From: Paracoccus endophyticus
GTDB lineage: Bacteria > Pseudomonadota > Alphaproteobacteria > Rhodobacterales > Rhodobacteraceae
Direction of reading: 5' to 3'
NCBI RefSeq assembly: GCF_003286075.1
Contig: NZ_QLUV01000005.1
Coordinates: 1-64,000, forward strand
Length of the DNA: 64,000 nt
Shown: piece by piece, positions 36,251 to 45,246 of the stretch
How positions within the stretch are numbered: position 1 is the first letter of the stretch
Layout of the letters: each line of letters starts with the position of its first letter
Program-made: the position numbers and the translations under genes
Notes under the pieces: generated by a model
The model's input: the letters and a program-made list of their open reading frames with translations, nothing else
What the model was told of the DNA's origin: nothing
The model's database searches: none

Positions 36251-36481
36251 GAATTACAATTTCTCAACCCTTGATTGTTTCGATCACCTGTCCGGACAGG
36301 ACAGATAGTGCTTCTTGCATGAGTGTATCGGCTTCCCCGAGATTGTGACAGTGCCCTTGCCGGTCCATCAACGTTTGTTTGTTCACTATTTAGGCGGATC
36401 AGGTGCGCGTCTGGATGATTTGCGGGCAACCCGGGCATGGGCTAAGACAGGCGTCATAGAAAATAATGGAAGAGTCACCGG
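36251..36481. promoter_or_regulatory. AT-rich divergent promoter region with a 14-bp palindrome
   Basis: The 231 bases between divergent glycosyltransferase genes are much richer in A/T than the surroundings. CCTGTCCGGACAGG at 36287-36300 is a perfect palindrome, placed about 40 bases before the minus-strand start, fitting an operator near that promoter. TTGTTTGTTCACTATTT near 36377 could contribute plus-strand promoter elements. No matching site was seen at 29644-29966. Confidence 0.5.
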
Positions 36482-37444
36482 ATGGGCACCCAATCCCAGA
36501 ATGCGCCGCTTCCCGCATCAGGGCAGACGGACGAGCCGGCCCCCCGTTTCTCGATCGTCATTCCAGCCTATAATCGGGCCGATCAGATCGGTCGAGCCAT
36601 CGCCTCCTGTCTTGGGCAGACATTCCATGACTTCGAGGTCGTCGTCGTGGATGACGGATCGCGCGACGGCACGGCCGAGGTGGTCGAGGCGGTCGGCGAT
36701 CCGCGTGTCCGCTGCATCCGGCAGGCCAACGCCGGGGCCTCGGCCGCCCGCAACACCGGCGCGCAGGCCGCGCGCGGGACCCACCTGGCCTTTCTGGACT
36801 CGGACGACGAATTCCTGCCCCACAAGCTGGAACGGCTGGACGCGGCGATCGGTGCCGACGACCAGCCAGAGCGGACGGTCTGGTATTCGCCCCTGTTCTT
36901 CGACCGCGGCCAGGGAAATCGCATGGTCAAGCCGCCGCGGGCCATCGCGCCCGACGAGCCTGTCGGCGACTATCTGTTCGCGGATGACGGGCTGATGCAA
37001 ACCTCGACCCTGGTCGTTCCGCGGGCCCTGTTCGCGCGGGTGGGCTTTGACAGCGACCTGCGCTGCCTGGAGGACCTGGACCTGTGCCTGCGGCTTGAGG
37101 AGGCGGGCGCCCGCTTTCGGATGCTGCCCGAGCCCGAGGTGATCTGGCACGACGATCGCCCCCAGGGCCGGCTGAGCTATACCACCTCCCCGGCCGAGGT
37201 GCGCGACTGGGCCTCCCTTCAGGCGGACCGGCTGTCGGCGCGCGCGATGCACGGCTATCTCGCGCGGTTCCTTGCACCGCAGATCGCCCGCGCCCAGCCG
37301 GTCCGCGCCCTGTCGATCCTGCTGGCCGCCGTGCGCCACGGCGCGCTGGCGCCCCGCCGCGCCGCCATGCTGCTGGCGCGGGGCGCGGCGCCCGGGCTTT
37401 ACGGCCGTGTGCGCGATGCGCTGACGCGGTCGCGCCATGCCTGA
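36482..37444 (+). CDS. Glycosyltransferase family 2
   Basis: The 320-residue GT-A enzyme has FSIVIPAYNRADQIGRAI, VVVVDDGSRDGT, NAGASAARNTGA and AFLDSDDEFLPHKLERLD with the metal-binding DSDD. ED-x-DLCLRLEEAG provides the acceptor/base motif. It is related to the divergent GT2 at 35168-36250, probably an older duplication. Stop and next start overlap by 8 bases, coupling it to the GT4 gene. Confidence 0.87.
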   Translation: MGTQSQNAPLPASGQTDEPAPRFSIVIPAYNRADQIGRAIASCLGQTFHDFEVVVVDDGSRDGTAEVVEAVGDPRVRCIRQANAGASAARNTGAQAARGTHLAFLDSDDEFLPHKLERLDAAIGADDQPERTVWYSPLFFDRGQGNRMVKPPRAIAPDEPVGDYLFADDGLMQTSTLVVPRALFARVGFDSDLRCLEDLDLCLRLEEAGARFRMLPEPEVIWHDDRPQGRLSYTTSPAEVRDWASLQADRLSARAMHGYLARFLAPQIARAQPVRALSILLAAVRHGALAPRRAAMLLARGAAPGLYGRVRDALTRSRHA

Positions 37445-38579
37445 GACACGCCGCACCCTGCGCCGTATCGTCCATGTCACCGAAGCGCCCCTTGGGGGGG
37501 TCGTGACCTATCTTGACGAGTTGGTGGGCGCGCAGTTGCGCAGCCTGCCGGACGTGCAGATCGACCTCATCACGCCCGAGATCAACAGGGATGCGCTGGC
37601 CGGCCTGTCCGGGCCGCGCTTTACCCTGATCGCCTTTCGCCACCGCCGCGGATCACCGCGCGCGCTGCTGTCGATGGCGCTGCGAACGCTGCGCCATGTC
37701 CGCGCCACCCGGCCGGACATCCTGCACATCCATTCGACCTTTGCGGGCGCGGCGATCCGTCCCTTTGCCCCGCTGTTCCCCAAACAGACGCGGATCGTCT
37801 ATTGCCCCCATGGGTGGGCGTTTTCGCGGCAGGGTTCGGGGCGGGCGCAGAAGGCGGCCGGCGCGGTGGAACGCTTTCTGGCGCGAACCAGCGACCGGAT
37901 CGTCTGCATCTCGGACCATGAGCGGCGCGAGGCGGAGGCGTTCGGCATCCCCGCAGACCGTCTGGTCGTCATCGAAAACGGCATCAGCCCGCCCGCCGCG
38001 GCACCGGCCACGGGTCCCGTCACCGGGACGCCCCCCGCCCCGGCGCCCGGCCGCAGGCTGATCGCCTTTGCGGGGCGGTTCGACCGCCAGAAGGGCTTCG
38101 ACACCTTCCTCGAGGTGATGCGCCAGCTGGGCGCGCAGGCCGACGGCATCGCCATCGGCAGCGCCATCACGTCGGACGAGACGCTGCCGGACTGTCCCGA
38201 CAATGTCCGGATCCTCGGCTGGCAAAGCCGGGCGGCGGTGTTCGACCTGTATCGCCGGGCGGATCTTCTGCTGGTCCCGTCCCGGTGGGAGGGTTTCGGC
38301 CTGGTTGCCGCCGAGGCAATGCAGGCGGGGTGCGCAGTGTTCGCAAGCCGGGTCGGCGGGTTGCAGGACATTGTCGTGGACGGCCAGACGGGGCGGCTGT
38401 TCCAGCCCGACGACGTGGCGGGCATCGTCGCCCTGATCCGCGCCACCTCGGATGCCGAGCTGGCCGCCTATGGCAAGGCCGGGCACGATCGCTATCTGGC
38501 GCGCTATACGACCGAACGGATGTCGGGAAAGATCACGGCGCTTTACCAGGCGCTGCTGTCGCCGGACGCCGGGCGCTGA
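37437..38579 (+). CDS. Glycosyltransferase family 4
   Basis: The 380-residue GT-B enzyme has the N-terminal ITEAPLGG-like loop (HVTEAPLGGVVTYL), HGWAFSRQG, FAGRFDRQKGFD, and the C-terminal nucleotide-sugar site VPSRWEGFGLVAAEAMQAG containing the EGFGLVAAE (EX7E-type) motif. It retains sugar configuration and probably acts on the exopolysaccharide repeat unit. It overlaps the GT2 gene and ends inside a terminator hairpin. Confidence 0.88.
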   Translation: MPETRRTLRRIVHVTEAPLGGVVTYLDELVGAQLRSLPDVQIDLITPEINRDALAGLSGPRFTLIAFRHRRGSPRALLSMALRTLRHVRATRPDILHIHSTFAGAAIRPFAPLFPKQTRIVYCPHGWAFSRQGSGRAQKAAGAVERFLARTSDRIVCISDHERREAEAFGIPADRLVVIENGISPPAAAPATGPVTGTPPAPAPGRRLIAFAGRFDRQKGFDTFLEVMRQLGAQADGIAIGSAITSDETLPDCPDNVRILGWQSRAAVFDLYRRADLLLVPSRWEGFGLVAAEAMQAGCAVFASRVGGLQDIVVDGQTGRLFQPDDVAGIVALIRATSDAELAAYGKAGHDRYLARYTTERMSGKITALYQALLSPDAGR

Positions 38580-38594
38580 GCACCCGGCGTCCGG
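38562..38594 (+). terminator. Perfect 12-bp hairpin at the end of the GT4 gene
   Basis: CCGGACGCCGGG (38562-38573) pairs with CCCGGCGTCCGG (38583-38594); the loop holds the GT4 stop codon. It is followed by TCCTTGTTC on the plus strand, a weak T tract. It separates convergent genes, so it may end transcripts from both sides. Confidence 0.72.
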
Positions 38595-38616
38595 TCCTTG
38601 TTCACAAGCCTGCGGA

Positions 38617-40023
38617 TCAGAAGATGAAGTCGCCCGCATCCACCTGATGGACGCCGCTCAGGACGATGTTGACCTCGAACTCGCGGTCGCCATCGACGTT
38701 GGCCTGAACATACGTCTTGTTGTGCGTCCGGTCCACATAGACGCCCAGGTCGCCCGCCTGCTTCAGCCAGTTGGAGCCGATGAACCGGAAGGCCTGGTCG
38801 CCGGACTGCCACTGGTTGGCATCGATGCCGCGCAGGTCGATCATGTCGCTGTCGCCCCAATCCTGGATCAGGTCCCACAGGCCGGTTTCCTGGAAGACGA
38901 AGGTATCGCGCCCGCCGCCGCCGGTGAACCGGTCCTCACCGCCGTTGCCGCGCAGCACGTCATCGCCGCTGCCGCCCTGCAGCACGTCGTTGCCGCGGGT
39001 GCCGTCGATGGTCCTGCCGGTGCCCGGATTGACGGGGGGAACAGTCGGGACCTTGGTGTCGGGCTGCGTCACGGTGCCCGGCCCGTTGTCCTTGTTCGCC
39101 AGATCGCGGAACGTGTAATACGCCTCGCGCCGGCTGCCGTTTCCGTCGCGCAGGCCGAAGCCCGGCTCGAAGTTGGAGTCCTGGTAGGAGAACCACATGA
39201 TCGGCCCTGCCCAGGAATAATCCTGTGCCAGATCGACGGCTTCGCCGAGCATGCGCGCCTGATCGCCCTGGCTGACGGTCAAGCCGCCGCCGGTCGTCTT
39301 GGCGCCGAACTCGGTCATCCAGACCTGCTTGTCGCCGTCGCCGTTATCCACCATGGTCTTGCGGATACCGTCTTCCATCATCTGCCAGCCGTTCCACGCT
39401 GCCCCGTCACTGGGCATCAGCGGAAAGCTGTAGGGGTGATAGCCGACAGCGTCGAAGTAATCCCCTGCACCGGCCTGATACATCTGCTTCAGGTAATCGA
39501 CCGCGCCCCACATGCCGTTGCCGGTGGACGGCACGGCTGCGGTGCCGCCGGTGATGACGACATCGTCGCCGTCGACGGCCTTGATGGCGTCATGCGCCTG
39601 CTTCAGCATCTGGGTATAGTTCTGGGGGGTGATCCCGGCCTTGTTCTGCTCGTTGAAGATCTCCCAGTGATCGACAACGTCCTTGTAGCGGCTGGCCGCG
39701 GCCCCGGCAAAGCGTCCGAACGCCTGATGGTCGGACCAGCTGGACATGTCGCGGTTGACCCAGTTCGGGGTGTTGTTCAGGACCGCCGTGATCTTGATGC
39801 CCCGATCCTCGATGGCGTTGAACACCCGGTCGACCAGGGTCCAGTCGAACCCGCCGCCGCCGTTGCGCTGCACGAGGTCCCAGTGGATGTCGATGCGGAC
39901 CCAGTCCACCCCCATGTCCACATAGTCCTGCAGCTCTGCCTGCATCTCTGCTGTCGAGTTCCCCAGCAACTCTCCGAACGGAGTCGCGATCCCCAGCTGT
40001 CCCGGTCTGACGTTGGCTGCCAT
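38617..40023 (-). CDS. PslG/GH39-like glycosidase with RTX calcium-binding tail
   Basis: The 468-residue protein lacks a classical signal peptide. Residues 1 to about 300 are a TIM-barrel glycosidase with catalytic Glu in DHWEIFNEQNKAG and VWMTEFGAKT, paralogous to the enzyme at 24042. Residues about 345-385 hold RTX nonapeptides (GGSGDDVLRGNGGEDRFTGG), and the last 80 residues resemble the secretion end of type I substrates. Export by a type I system is likely, but no such transporter is in the window. ATG 40023 is used; TTG 40029 with a closer AAAGGAA site is possible. Expected to process exopolysaccharide outside the cell. Confidence 0.85.
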   Translation of the reverse strand: MAANVRPGQLGIATPFGELLGNSTAEMQAELQDYVDMGVDWVRIDIHWDLVQRNGGGGFDWTLVDRVFNAIEDRGIKITAVLNNTPNWVNRDMSSWSDHQAFGRFAGAAASRYKDVVDHWEIFNEQNKAGITPQNYTQMLKQAHDAIKAVDGDDVVITGGTAAVPSTGNGMWGAVDYLKQMYQAGAGDYFDAVGYHPYSFPLMPSDGAAWNGWQMMEDGIRKTMVDNGDGDKQVWMTEFGAKTTGGGLTVSQGDQARMLGEAVDLAQDYSWAGPIMWFSYQDSNFEPGFGLRDGNGSRREAYYTFRDLANKDNGPGTVTQPDTKVPTVPPVNPGTGRTIDGTRGNDVLQGGSGDDVLRGNGGEDRFTGGGGRDTFVFQETGLWDLIQDWGDSDMIDLRGIDANQWQSGDQAFRFIGSNWLKQAGDLGVYVDRTHNKTYVQANVDGDREFEVNIVLSGVHQVDAGDFIF

Positions 40024-40468
40024 GTTCAAGCAGTTCCTTTTGTTTGATTAGCCTGCGTTGCGCTACGCGATCACCGGGGCTGCTGTCAGCAGTCACAAAG
40101 TAGGACGGGCGGCATTCTGCCATATCGTAGGCGAACTCCCGCTTAAGGCGAGTAAGCGAGGGAACCTTTTGTCATTGAAGTTGAGACGACTGTTGTTGCA
40201 GCGCAATCCAGTCCGTCCCGCAGGGCACTTAAGGTGCAGAAGAGCGCGTCAAGCCTGAAGGCAGACGCCCGGCCGCCGCCGGTAACGACCCGCCGGGGCA
40301 TTTTCGAAAACTGCCGATTCTGCAGACGCCCGCCGGCGCAGGCCTGCATTTTCGGCGGCATTTTCCGCCGGTTCGGCGAAGGGTCTGCGCGAATCCCCGC
40401 CGCACCCTGGTGGGGAAGCGTCTGCAGCAGCCCGCTTGCGAACTGCCCCCACGCGCCATGCCTCAGCC
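40024..40468. promoter_or_regulatory. 445-base gap upstream of the RTX glycosidase, with short repeats
   Basis: No gene is recognised. The part nearest the glycosidase start (40024-40240) is AT-rich. Further out, GCATTTTC occurs three times (40298-40305, 40346-40353, 40358-40365), GCAGACGCCCG twice (40261-40271, 40322-40332), and CGGCGG-CATTTT-CCGCCG forms a hairpin at 40353-40370. These could be protein-binding sites or structured leader sequence. Confidence 0.45.
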
Positions 40469-41239
40469 TCAGGCGCGCGCCACCCCGGCGACGCTGCAGG
40501 GTGCGCCGGCTACAAGCCGGGAACGCAGGGCGGCGTCCACATGCGCGGGCAGGAAAAGATAATCCCAGGTGTATTGCCCCGTGCGGAACAGCCCGTCCAG
40601 GTCTGTGACGGTCACCGTGCCGCCGCCGACGGTGCAGATCCCCTCCTCGCGCAGTTCGACGATCATGCGGTTGGCATGCACGGATGTCATGCCGCAGGCC
40701 TCGCCGATATCGCTCTGCGTCAGCGGCAGGTCGAACCGGTCAAGTTGACACAGGCCCCTCGCATACTGCCGCACCATCATCTCGCAGAAAAAGCTGGCCA
40801 CGCGGGCGCGGCCCAACAGGCATCCGACCCGGAAGATCCAGTATCGGTGGATGGCCGCGTCCAGCAGCGACACCCGCCACAGCTTGTGCAGCAGGTGCGG
40901 CGCCTCGACGTGAAGCCGGTCCAGCCTGTCATGGGGGATCATGCGCTGGGACACCGGGCTGACCGCGTCGATGTCATGGTCCAGATGACCCAGGACATAG
41001 GAGGGCAGGTCCACGAAATCGCCGCCGATGTGCAGGCTTTGCAATTGCCGCCGCCCACTGCGGTCGGACCGATAGCGTCCGGCGAAGCCGGTGTCGAGAA
41101 AGGCCGCCGTCGTCAGCCGCACGTTCGCCCGGGCGATCCGGTGGCGGGCCCGAATGTCCTGCGGCGGCCCCATCATCGTGTCGATCAAGACCGCTTCGGT
41201 GGGGCCGAACAGGTCGGGATAGGCGCGCCGGACATCCAT
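40469..41239 (-). CDS. Crp/Fnr-family transcription regulator
   Basis: The 256-residue protein has an N-terminal cyclic-nucleotide-type beta barrel (about 20-130, with RRQLQSLHIGGDFVDLPSYV). A C-terminal winged helix-turn-helix follows: LPLTQSDIGEACGMTSVHANRMIVELREEG. The N-terminal Cys cluster of Fnr is absent, so it does not sense oxygen by an iron-sulfur centre. Similar regulators in Rhodobacteraceae often lack a known effector. It lies upstream of the RTX glycosidase on the same strand, across a repeat-rich gap. Confidence 0.87.
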   Translation of the reverse strand: MDVRRAYPDLFGPTEAVLIDTMMGPPQDIRARHRIARANVRLTTAAFLDTGFAGRYRSDRSGRRQLQSLHIGGDFVDLPSYVLGHLDHDIDAVSPVSQRMIPHDRLDRLHVEAPHLLHKLWRVSLLDAAIHRYWIFRVGCLLGRARVASFFCEMMVRQYARGLCQLDRFDLPLTQSDIGEACGMTSVHANRMIVELREEGICTVGGGTVTVTDLDGLFRTGQYTWDYLFLPAHVDAALRSRLVAGAPCSVAGVARA

Positions 41240-41621
41240 GGATCAACCCGCTTTCCCTGGCGCCAGCGAGAGAGCGGGTGCAGGGCCAGTGTCGCCCTCT
41301 GCCGGACCCGCGTCAACCGCGCTTGTCGGGCAGGGTCCGGCGGGCGGACCTGATCTGAAGACGGCTGCCGCGCCATCGGCCTGCAAAGCGCAAGGGGGTC
41401 GCGCCTCCCACGACGGCACGGCGGGCCGCCGGGTGGCGTCACGCGGCCCTCCCCCGAACCCCGACGCGGGCCGGCGCGCTGGGCTGCGGCCCCGATCGCC
41501 TTACCCCCCGGCACATTCGCCGCACCGCGGCCGGCCTTGAGCGGCCCTGCGCGATCGGCCACCATCGCCCGGTGCGACGCCGCAATCGGGCGGCCCCGGC
41601 ACAGGCGCGGATTGAACCATC
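41240..41621. other. 382-base gap between divergent regulator genes
   Basis: GC-rich, without a recognisable gene, RNA or strong palindrome. It must hold the promoters of the Crp/Fnr and LysR genes. Confidence 0.5.
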
Positions 41622-42530
41622 GTGGACAGGCTTGAATCGGATCGGATGTTCGTCGCGGTGATGGAAGCGGGCAGCTTCACCGCCGCGGCGCAGCGCCTGG
41701 GCACCAGTTCGGGGCAGGCATCCAAGCTGGTCTCGCGGCTCGAGTCCGAACTGGGCGTCCGCCTGCTGAACCGCACCACGCGCGCGGTGGCCGCGACCGA
41801 GGCCGGCCAAGCCTATTTCGACCGTCTTCGCCCCCTGCTGGACGAGTTCGAGAACCTCGACGCCGCGATCCGCGATGCCTCGCACGCGCCGCGCGGACGG
41901 TTGCGGCTGACCGCACCGCTGACCTTCGGCGCCATCGGGCTGGTGCCGGCGCTGAACGCGTTTGCCGCCCGCCATGACGGGATCGAACTGGACGTCAGCT
42001 TTTCGGACCGGGTGGTGAACCTCGTGGACGAGGGCTTCGACATGGCGGTGCGCGTCGGATGGCCGGGCGATTCCAGCCTGATTGCCCGCAAGCTGTGCGA
42101 TGCGCGCATCCTGGTCGTCGCCGCGCCCGACTATCTTGCGCGCCGCGGCCTGCCGCTGACCGTGCAGGACCTGGCCGACCATGACTGCATCATCGACACC
42201 AACTATCGCGAACCGGGGCGCTGGCCCTTTCGCGACGCGAACGGCGCGCCCGTCAGCGTGGCCGTCACGGGGCGCATCCGCTATTCCAACGCGCAGGCCT
42301 GCCTGTCCGCGGCCGAGGCGGGGCTGGGCCTGGCCTGCGTTCCCGGCTTTGTCGCAGGCGCGGCGATCCGGGCCGGGCGCGTCCGGCAGGTTCTGGGCGG
42401 GCATGAACCAGACCCCTTTCCCGTCCACGCGCTGTATCCCCACAGTCGCCATCTTGCCGGCAAGCTGCGGGTGCTGGTGGAGTTCCTGGCCGAGCATTAC
42501 CGCACGGGGCCCGCATGGGATGAGGGCTGA
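41622..42530 (+). CDS. LysR-family transcription regulator
   Basis: The 302 residues have an N-terminal winged helix (FVAVMEAGSFTAAAQRLGTSS, residues about 8-28) and a periplasmic-binding-like effector domain. It belongs to the large LysR branch with DRLESDRMFVAVMEAGSF beginnings. GTG 41622 is used; there is no better ATG. It sits just ahead of a VOC dioxygenase and a quinone-reductase remnant on the same strand, the usual setting for control of quinone or catechol detoxification. Confidence 0.9.
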   Translation: MDRLESDRMFVAVMEAGSFTAAAQRLGTSSGQASKLVSRLESELGVRLLNRTTRAVAATEAGQAYFDRLRPLLDEFENLDAAIRDASHAPRGRLRLTAPLTFGAIGLVPALNAFAARHDGIELDVSFSDRVVNLVDEGFDMAVRVGWPGDSSLIARKLCDARILVVAAPDYLARRGLPLTVQDLADHDCIIDTNYREPGRWPFRDANGAPVSVAVTGRIRYSNAQACLSAAEAGLGLACVPGFVAGAAIRAGRVRQVLGGHEPDPFPVHALYPHSRHLAGKLRVLVEFLAEHYRTGPAWDEG

Positions 42531-42648
42531 TCCCTTCCGCAACGGATGCAGTCATCTTCCCGCGCGCCCGATTATCAAGCGATCCGACAAGGGCCATCTT
42601 TCACGCATCGCCGGTCAGACGGCCGCCCCTGACGGAAGGAACCCTGCC

Positions 42649-43509
42649 ATGACGACCCACGCCGATGCCTTCGACCTTGCCGCGGCACCCTTGCGGATCG
42701 GGCGCGTGCGGCTGCGCGTGCGCGATCTGGACAGCGTGGCCGCGTTCTATCGCCGGGTGCTGGGGCTGGACGTGCTGGCATCAGGGCCGGACCGCGTGAC
42801 GCTGGGCACGGGCACGACGGCGCTGCTGGACCTTGCCGGCGATGCCCGGCTGAAGCCGCGCGACCCGCGCGACGCGGGGCTGTTCCACACCGCCTTTCTG
42901 CTGCCCGGCCGGTCCGATCTGGGGCGCTGGCTGCGTTTTGCCATCGACAGCCGCATCCCGCTGCACGGGGCGTCGAACCACATCGTCAGCGAGGCGATCT
43001 ATCTGGCCGACCCCGAGGGCAACGGGATCGAGATCTATGCCGACCGGCCCCCGTCGGCCTGGCGCGGCAGCGACGGCGAGATCCACATGACGACCGAGGC
43101 GCTGGACAGCCAGGGGCTGCTCGCCTCGGCCGACGGCGCCTGGACGGGGTTTCCGCGGGGCGGAACCGTGGGCCATGTCCACCTGCAGGTGGGCGACACG
43201 GCGGCGGCCGACCGGTTCTATCGCGACGTGTTGGGCTTTGACATCGCCAGCCGTTATCCGGGGGCCAGCTTTTTCGGCAGCGGCGGCTATCACCACCAGC
43301 TGGCCGGCAACGTCTGGAACAGCCGTCGCGCCGGGCCGCGCCCGGACGACGCCGCCGGGCTGGATGCGGTCGAGATCGTGCTGAACGACGCGACCTTGCG
43401 CGACCCGATCCTGCGCCGCGCGGAGGCCGCCGGAGTCGCGCTGTCCATGGCCGGCGACGTCCCCGTCCTGCGCGACCCCTGGGGCACGCGCATCGCACTT
43501 AGCGCCTGA
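42649..43509 (+). CDS. VOC-family dioxygenase (CatE-like, two-module)
   Basis: The 286-residue protein is made of two vicinal-oxygen-chelate modules. Metal ligands are expected in GRVRLRVRDLD (first module), AIYLADPEGNGIEIYAD, VGHVHLQVGD (His of the second module) and a final Glu equivalent. It is related to CatE/MhqE-type catechol-2,3-dioxygenases that open aromatic diols and protect against quinones. In the same orientation as the LysR gene and the broken reductase, it is probably controlled with them. Confidence 0.83.
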   Translation: MTTHADAFDLAAAPLRIGRVRLRVRDLDSVAAFYRRVLGLDVLASGPDRVTLGTGTTALLDLAGDARLKPRDPRDAGLFHTAFLLPGRSDLGRWLRFAIDSRIPLHGASNHIVSEAIYLADPEGNGIEIYADRPPSAWRGSDGEIHMTTEALDSQGLLASADGAWTGFPRGGTVGHVHLQVGDTAAADRFYRDVLGFDIASRYPGASFFGSGGYHHQLAGNVWNSRRAGPRPDDAAGLDAVEIVLNDATLRDPILRRAEAAGVALSMAGDVPVLRDPWGTRIALSA

Positions 43510-43522
43510 AGGGGGACCAACC

Positions 43523-44057
43523 ATGCTGATCGACGGGAAATGGGTCGCCGACTGGCAGCCGGTGCAGGCCAGGGACGACAAGGGCGGGTTCGTGCGCCAG
43601 ACCTCCAGCTTTCGCCACTGGGTCACGCCGGACGGCAGCGCCGGGCCGACCGGCGAGGGCGGTTTTCCGGCAAAGGCCGGGCGCTATCGCCTTTATGTCG
43701 CCCTGATCTGCCCGTGGGCATCGCGCACCCTGATCGGGCGCACGCTGAAGGGACTGCGCGACGTGATCCCCGTGTCGGTCGTCCGGCCCGAGCTGGGCGA
43801 GCAGGGCTGGCGGTTCGACGACGGCGTGGACGCTGGTGCGCTTTGATGCGGCCTATCACGGGCTGTTCAAGTGCAACCTGCGGCGCATCGCGGACTATCC
43901 CGCGATCAGCGGCTATCTGGCCCGCGTGCTGGCGCGGCCGGGCGTGCGCGCGACGGTCAGCATCGACCACATCAAGCGCGGCTACCATTCGATCAAGGCG
44001 CTGAACCCCACGGGCATCGTGCCGCTGGGGCCCGCTCTGCCCTGGGCCGAGGCGTGA
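43523..44057 (+). pseudogene. Internally deleted glutathionyl-hydroquinone reductase
   Basis: The first 105 residues (ATG 43523) match the N-terminus of the YqjG/ECM4 family: YVALICPWASRTLIGRTLKGL with the catalytic Cys in CPW. The frame then stops at 43846. In another frame, from about 43830, comes the family's C-terminal piece: TLVRFDAAYHGLFKCNLRR...VSIDHIKRGYH. The middle, roughly 150 residues that include most of the GST helical domain, is missing, and the junction is out of frame. The enzyme should be inactive. It normally reduces glutathionyl-hydroquinones, fitting the adjacent dioxygenases. Confidence 0.82.
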
Positions 44058-44186
44058 CGCGGCCGATCCAGCGGGTCCGCACGGCCCGCTGATCCGTTGC
44101 GGCGGCGGGACTGTCCCGCCGCCGCAACCACGCCGTCCAACTACGTCCCGCCTGTCCGCCGCGGCGGTGTGGGCGCAGGGGCCAAA

Positions 44187-45128
44187 TCAGACCAGCGGCT
44201 TCAGCCCCGCCTCGATCTGCGCGCGGCGCGGTTCCAGGAACGGCGGCAGCGACAGCGTCTCGCCCATCGTGTCGAAGGGCTCGTCCACGGCAAAGCCGGG
44301 GGTGTCGGACGCGATCTCGAACAGGATGCCGCTCGGCTCTCGGAAGTAGAGCGAGCGGAAATAGAACCGCTCGACTTCGCCCGACGACCGCACCCGCAGC
44401 CGGTTCAGGTGCTGCGCCCAGTCGTGGATCGCCGCAGCGTCGGGGACGCGAAACGCCACGTGGTGGACCGCGCCCGCGCCTTGCCGCGCCTTTGGCAGGC
44501 CGGGCTGGACCGCGACATGCAGCTCGGCCGAGGGGCCGCCCTCGCCCATCTCGAACACATGAACCTGGCCCTGCCCGTCGGGGCTGGCGTAGTCGCGGAC
44601 GCGGCGCATGCCCATCACGTGCGTCAGCACGACCTCGGTCGGGCCGAGATCCGGGACGGACAGGGTGATCGGCCCCAATCCGCGGATCTGGTGTTCGGCG
44701 GGCACCGGGCTGCGGTCCCAGGGGTGCGCAGCGCCCGGCTGGTCGGCGGTCAGGCGATAGCGCTGCCCCTCGGGGTCCTCGAAGTCCAGCGTCGCCCGGC
44801 TGTCCAGCGTGGCGATCTCGCCCACGGTCAGGTTTTCGCCGCGCAGGCGGGCGGCCCACCAGTCAAGGCTCGCCTCGGCCACGCGCAGCCCGGTCCGGCT
44901 GATCGAATGCGTGCCGCGACGCGCGCGCGCGACGGGCCAGTCGAAGAACGTCAGGTCCGTTCCCGGCGTCCCCGCCCCGTCGGCAAAGAACAGGTGATAG
45001 GCCGAGGTGTCGTCCTGGTTGACGGTCTTCTTGACGCGCCGCATCCCCAGCGTCTGGGTGTGAAAGCGGTTGTTGCCGGGGGCGTCCGCGGTGATGGCCG
45101 TCAGGTGGTGAATGCCGGTCAGGGTCAT
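44187..45128 (-). CDS. Ring-cleaving dioxygenase, MhqO-like (VOC)
   Basis: The 313-residue two-module VOC protein has [15 protein letters not shown] N-terminus ([14 protein letters not shown]), HHVAFRVPD in the second half with the metal His, and a [18 protein letters not shown] end with the metal Glu. MhqO-type enzymes break down hydroquinones. AAAGGA lies before ATG 45128. It is divergent from a LysR gene with a candidate operator between them, the classic layout of a regulator and its target. Confidence 0.87.
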   Translation of the reverse strand: MTLTGIHHLTAITADAPGNNRFHTQTLGMRRVKKTVNQDDTSAYHLFFADGAGTPGTDLTFFDWPVARARRGTHSISRTGLRVAEASLDWWAARLRGENLTVGEIATLDSRATLDFEDPEGQRYRLTADQPGAAHPWDRSPVPAEHQIRGLGPITLSVPDLGPTEVVLTHVMGMRRVRDYASPDGQGQVHVFEMGEGGPSAELHVAVQPGLPKARQGAGAVHHVAFRVPDAAAIHDWAQHLNRLRVRSSGEVERFYFRSLYFREPSGILFEIASDTPGFAVDEPFDTMGETLSLPPFLEPRRAQIEAGLKPLV

Positions 45129-45202
45129 GGGCGTATCCTTTCGTTGACCCCGATATCGGCCTGCCGGGGCGGCGGCGCCAGACGGCGGCGGACGAAGCCG
45201 GT

Positions 45203-45219
45203 GTTCTGCGATTGCGAAC
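45203..45219. promoter_or_regulatory. Candidate LysR binding site
   Basis: GTTC-N9-GAAC is a 17-base inverted repeat containing a T-N11-A core, the usual LysR-type box. It lies 28 bases before the LysR start (45247) and 75 bases from the divergent mhqO-like start, consistent with autoregulation and target control. Confidence 0.4.
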
Positions 45220-45246
45220 GCCCGGCCCGCGCCTATGCTGCGCGCG

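Noticed and set aside
28108-40023. The exopolysaccharide region as a recently acquired island
   Set aside because: Apart from the two AT-rich promoter gaps the coding composition matches the rest of the window, and no mobility genes or repeats flank it.
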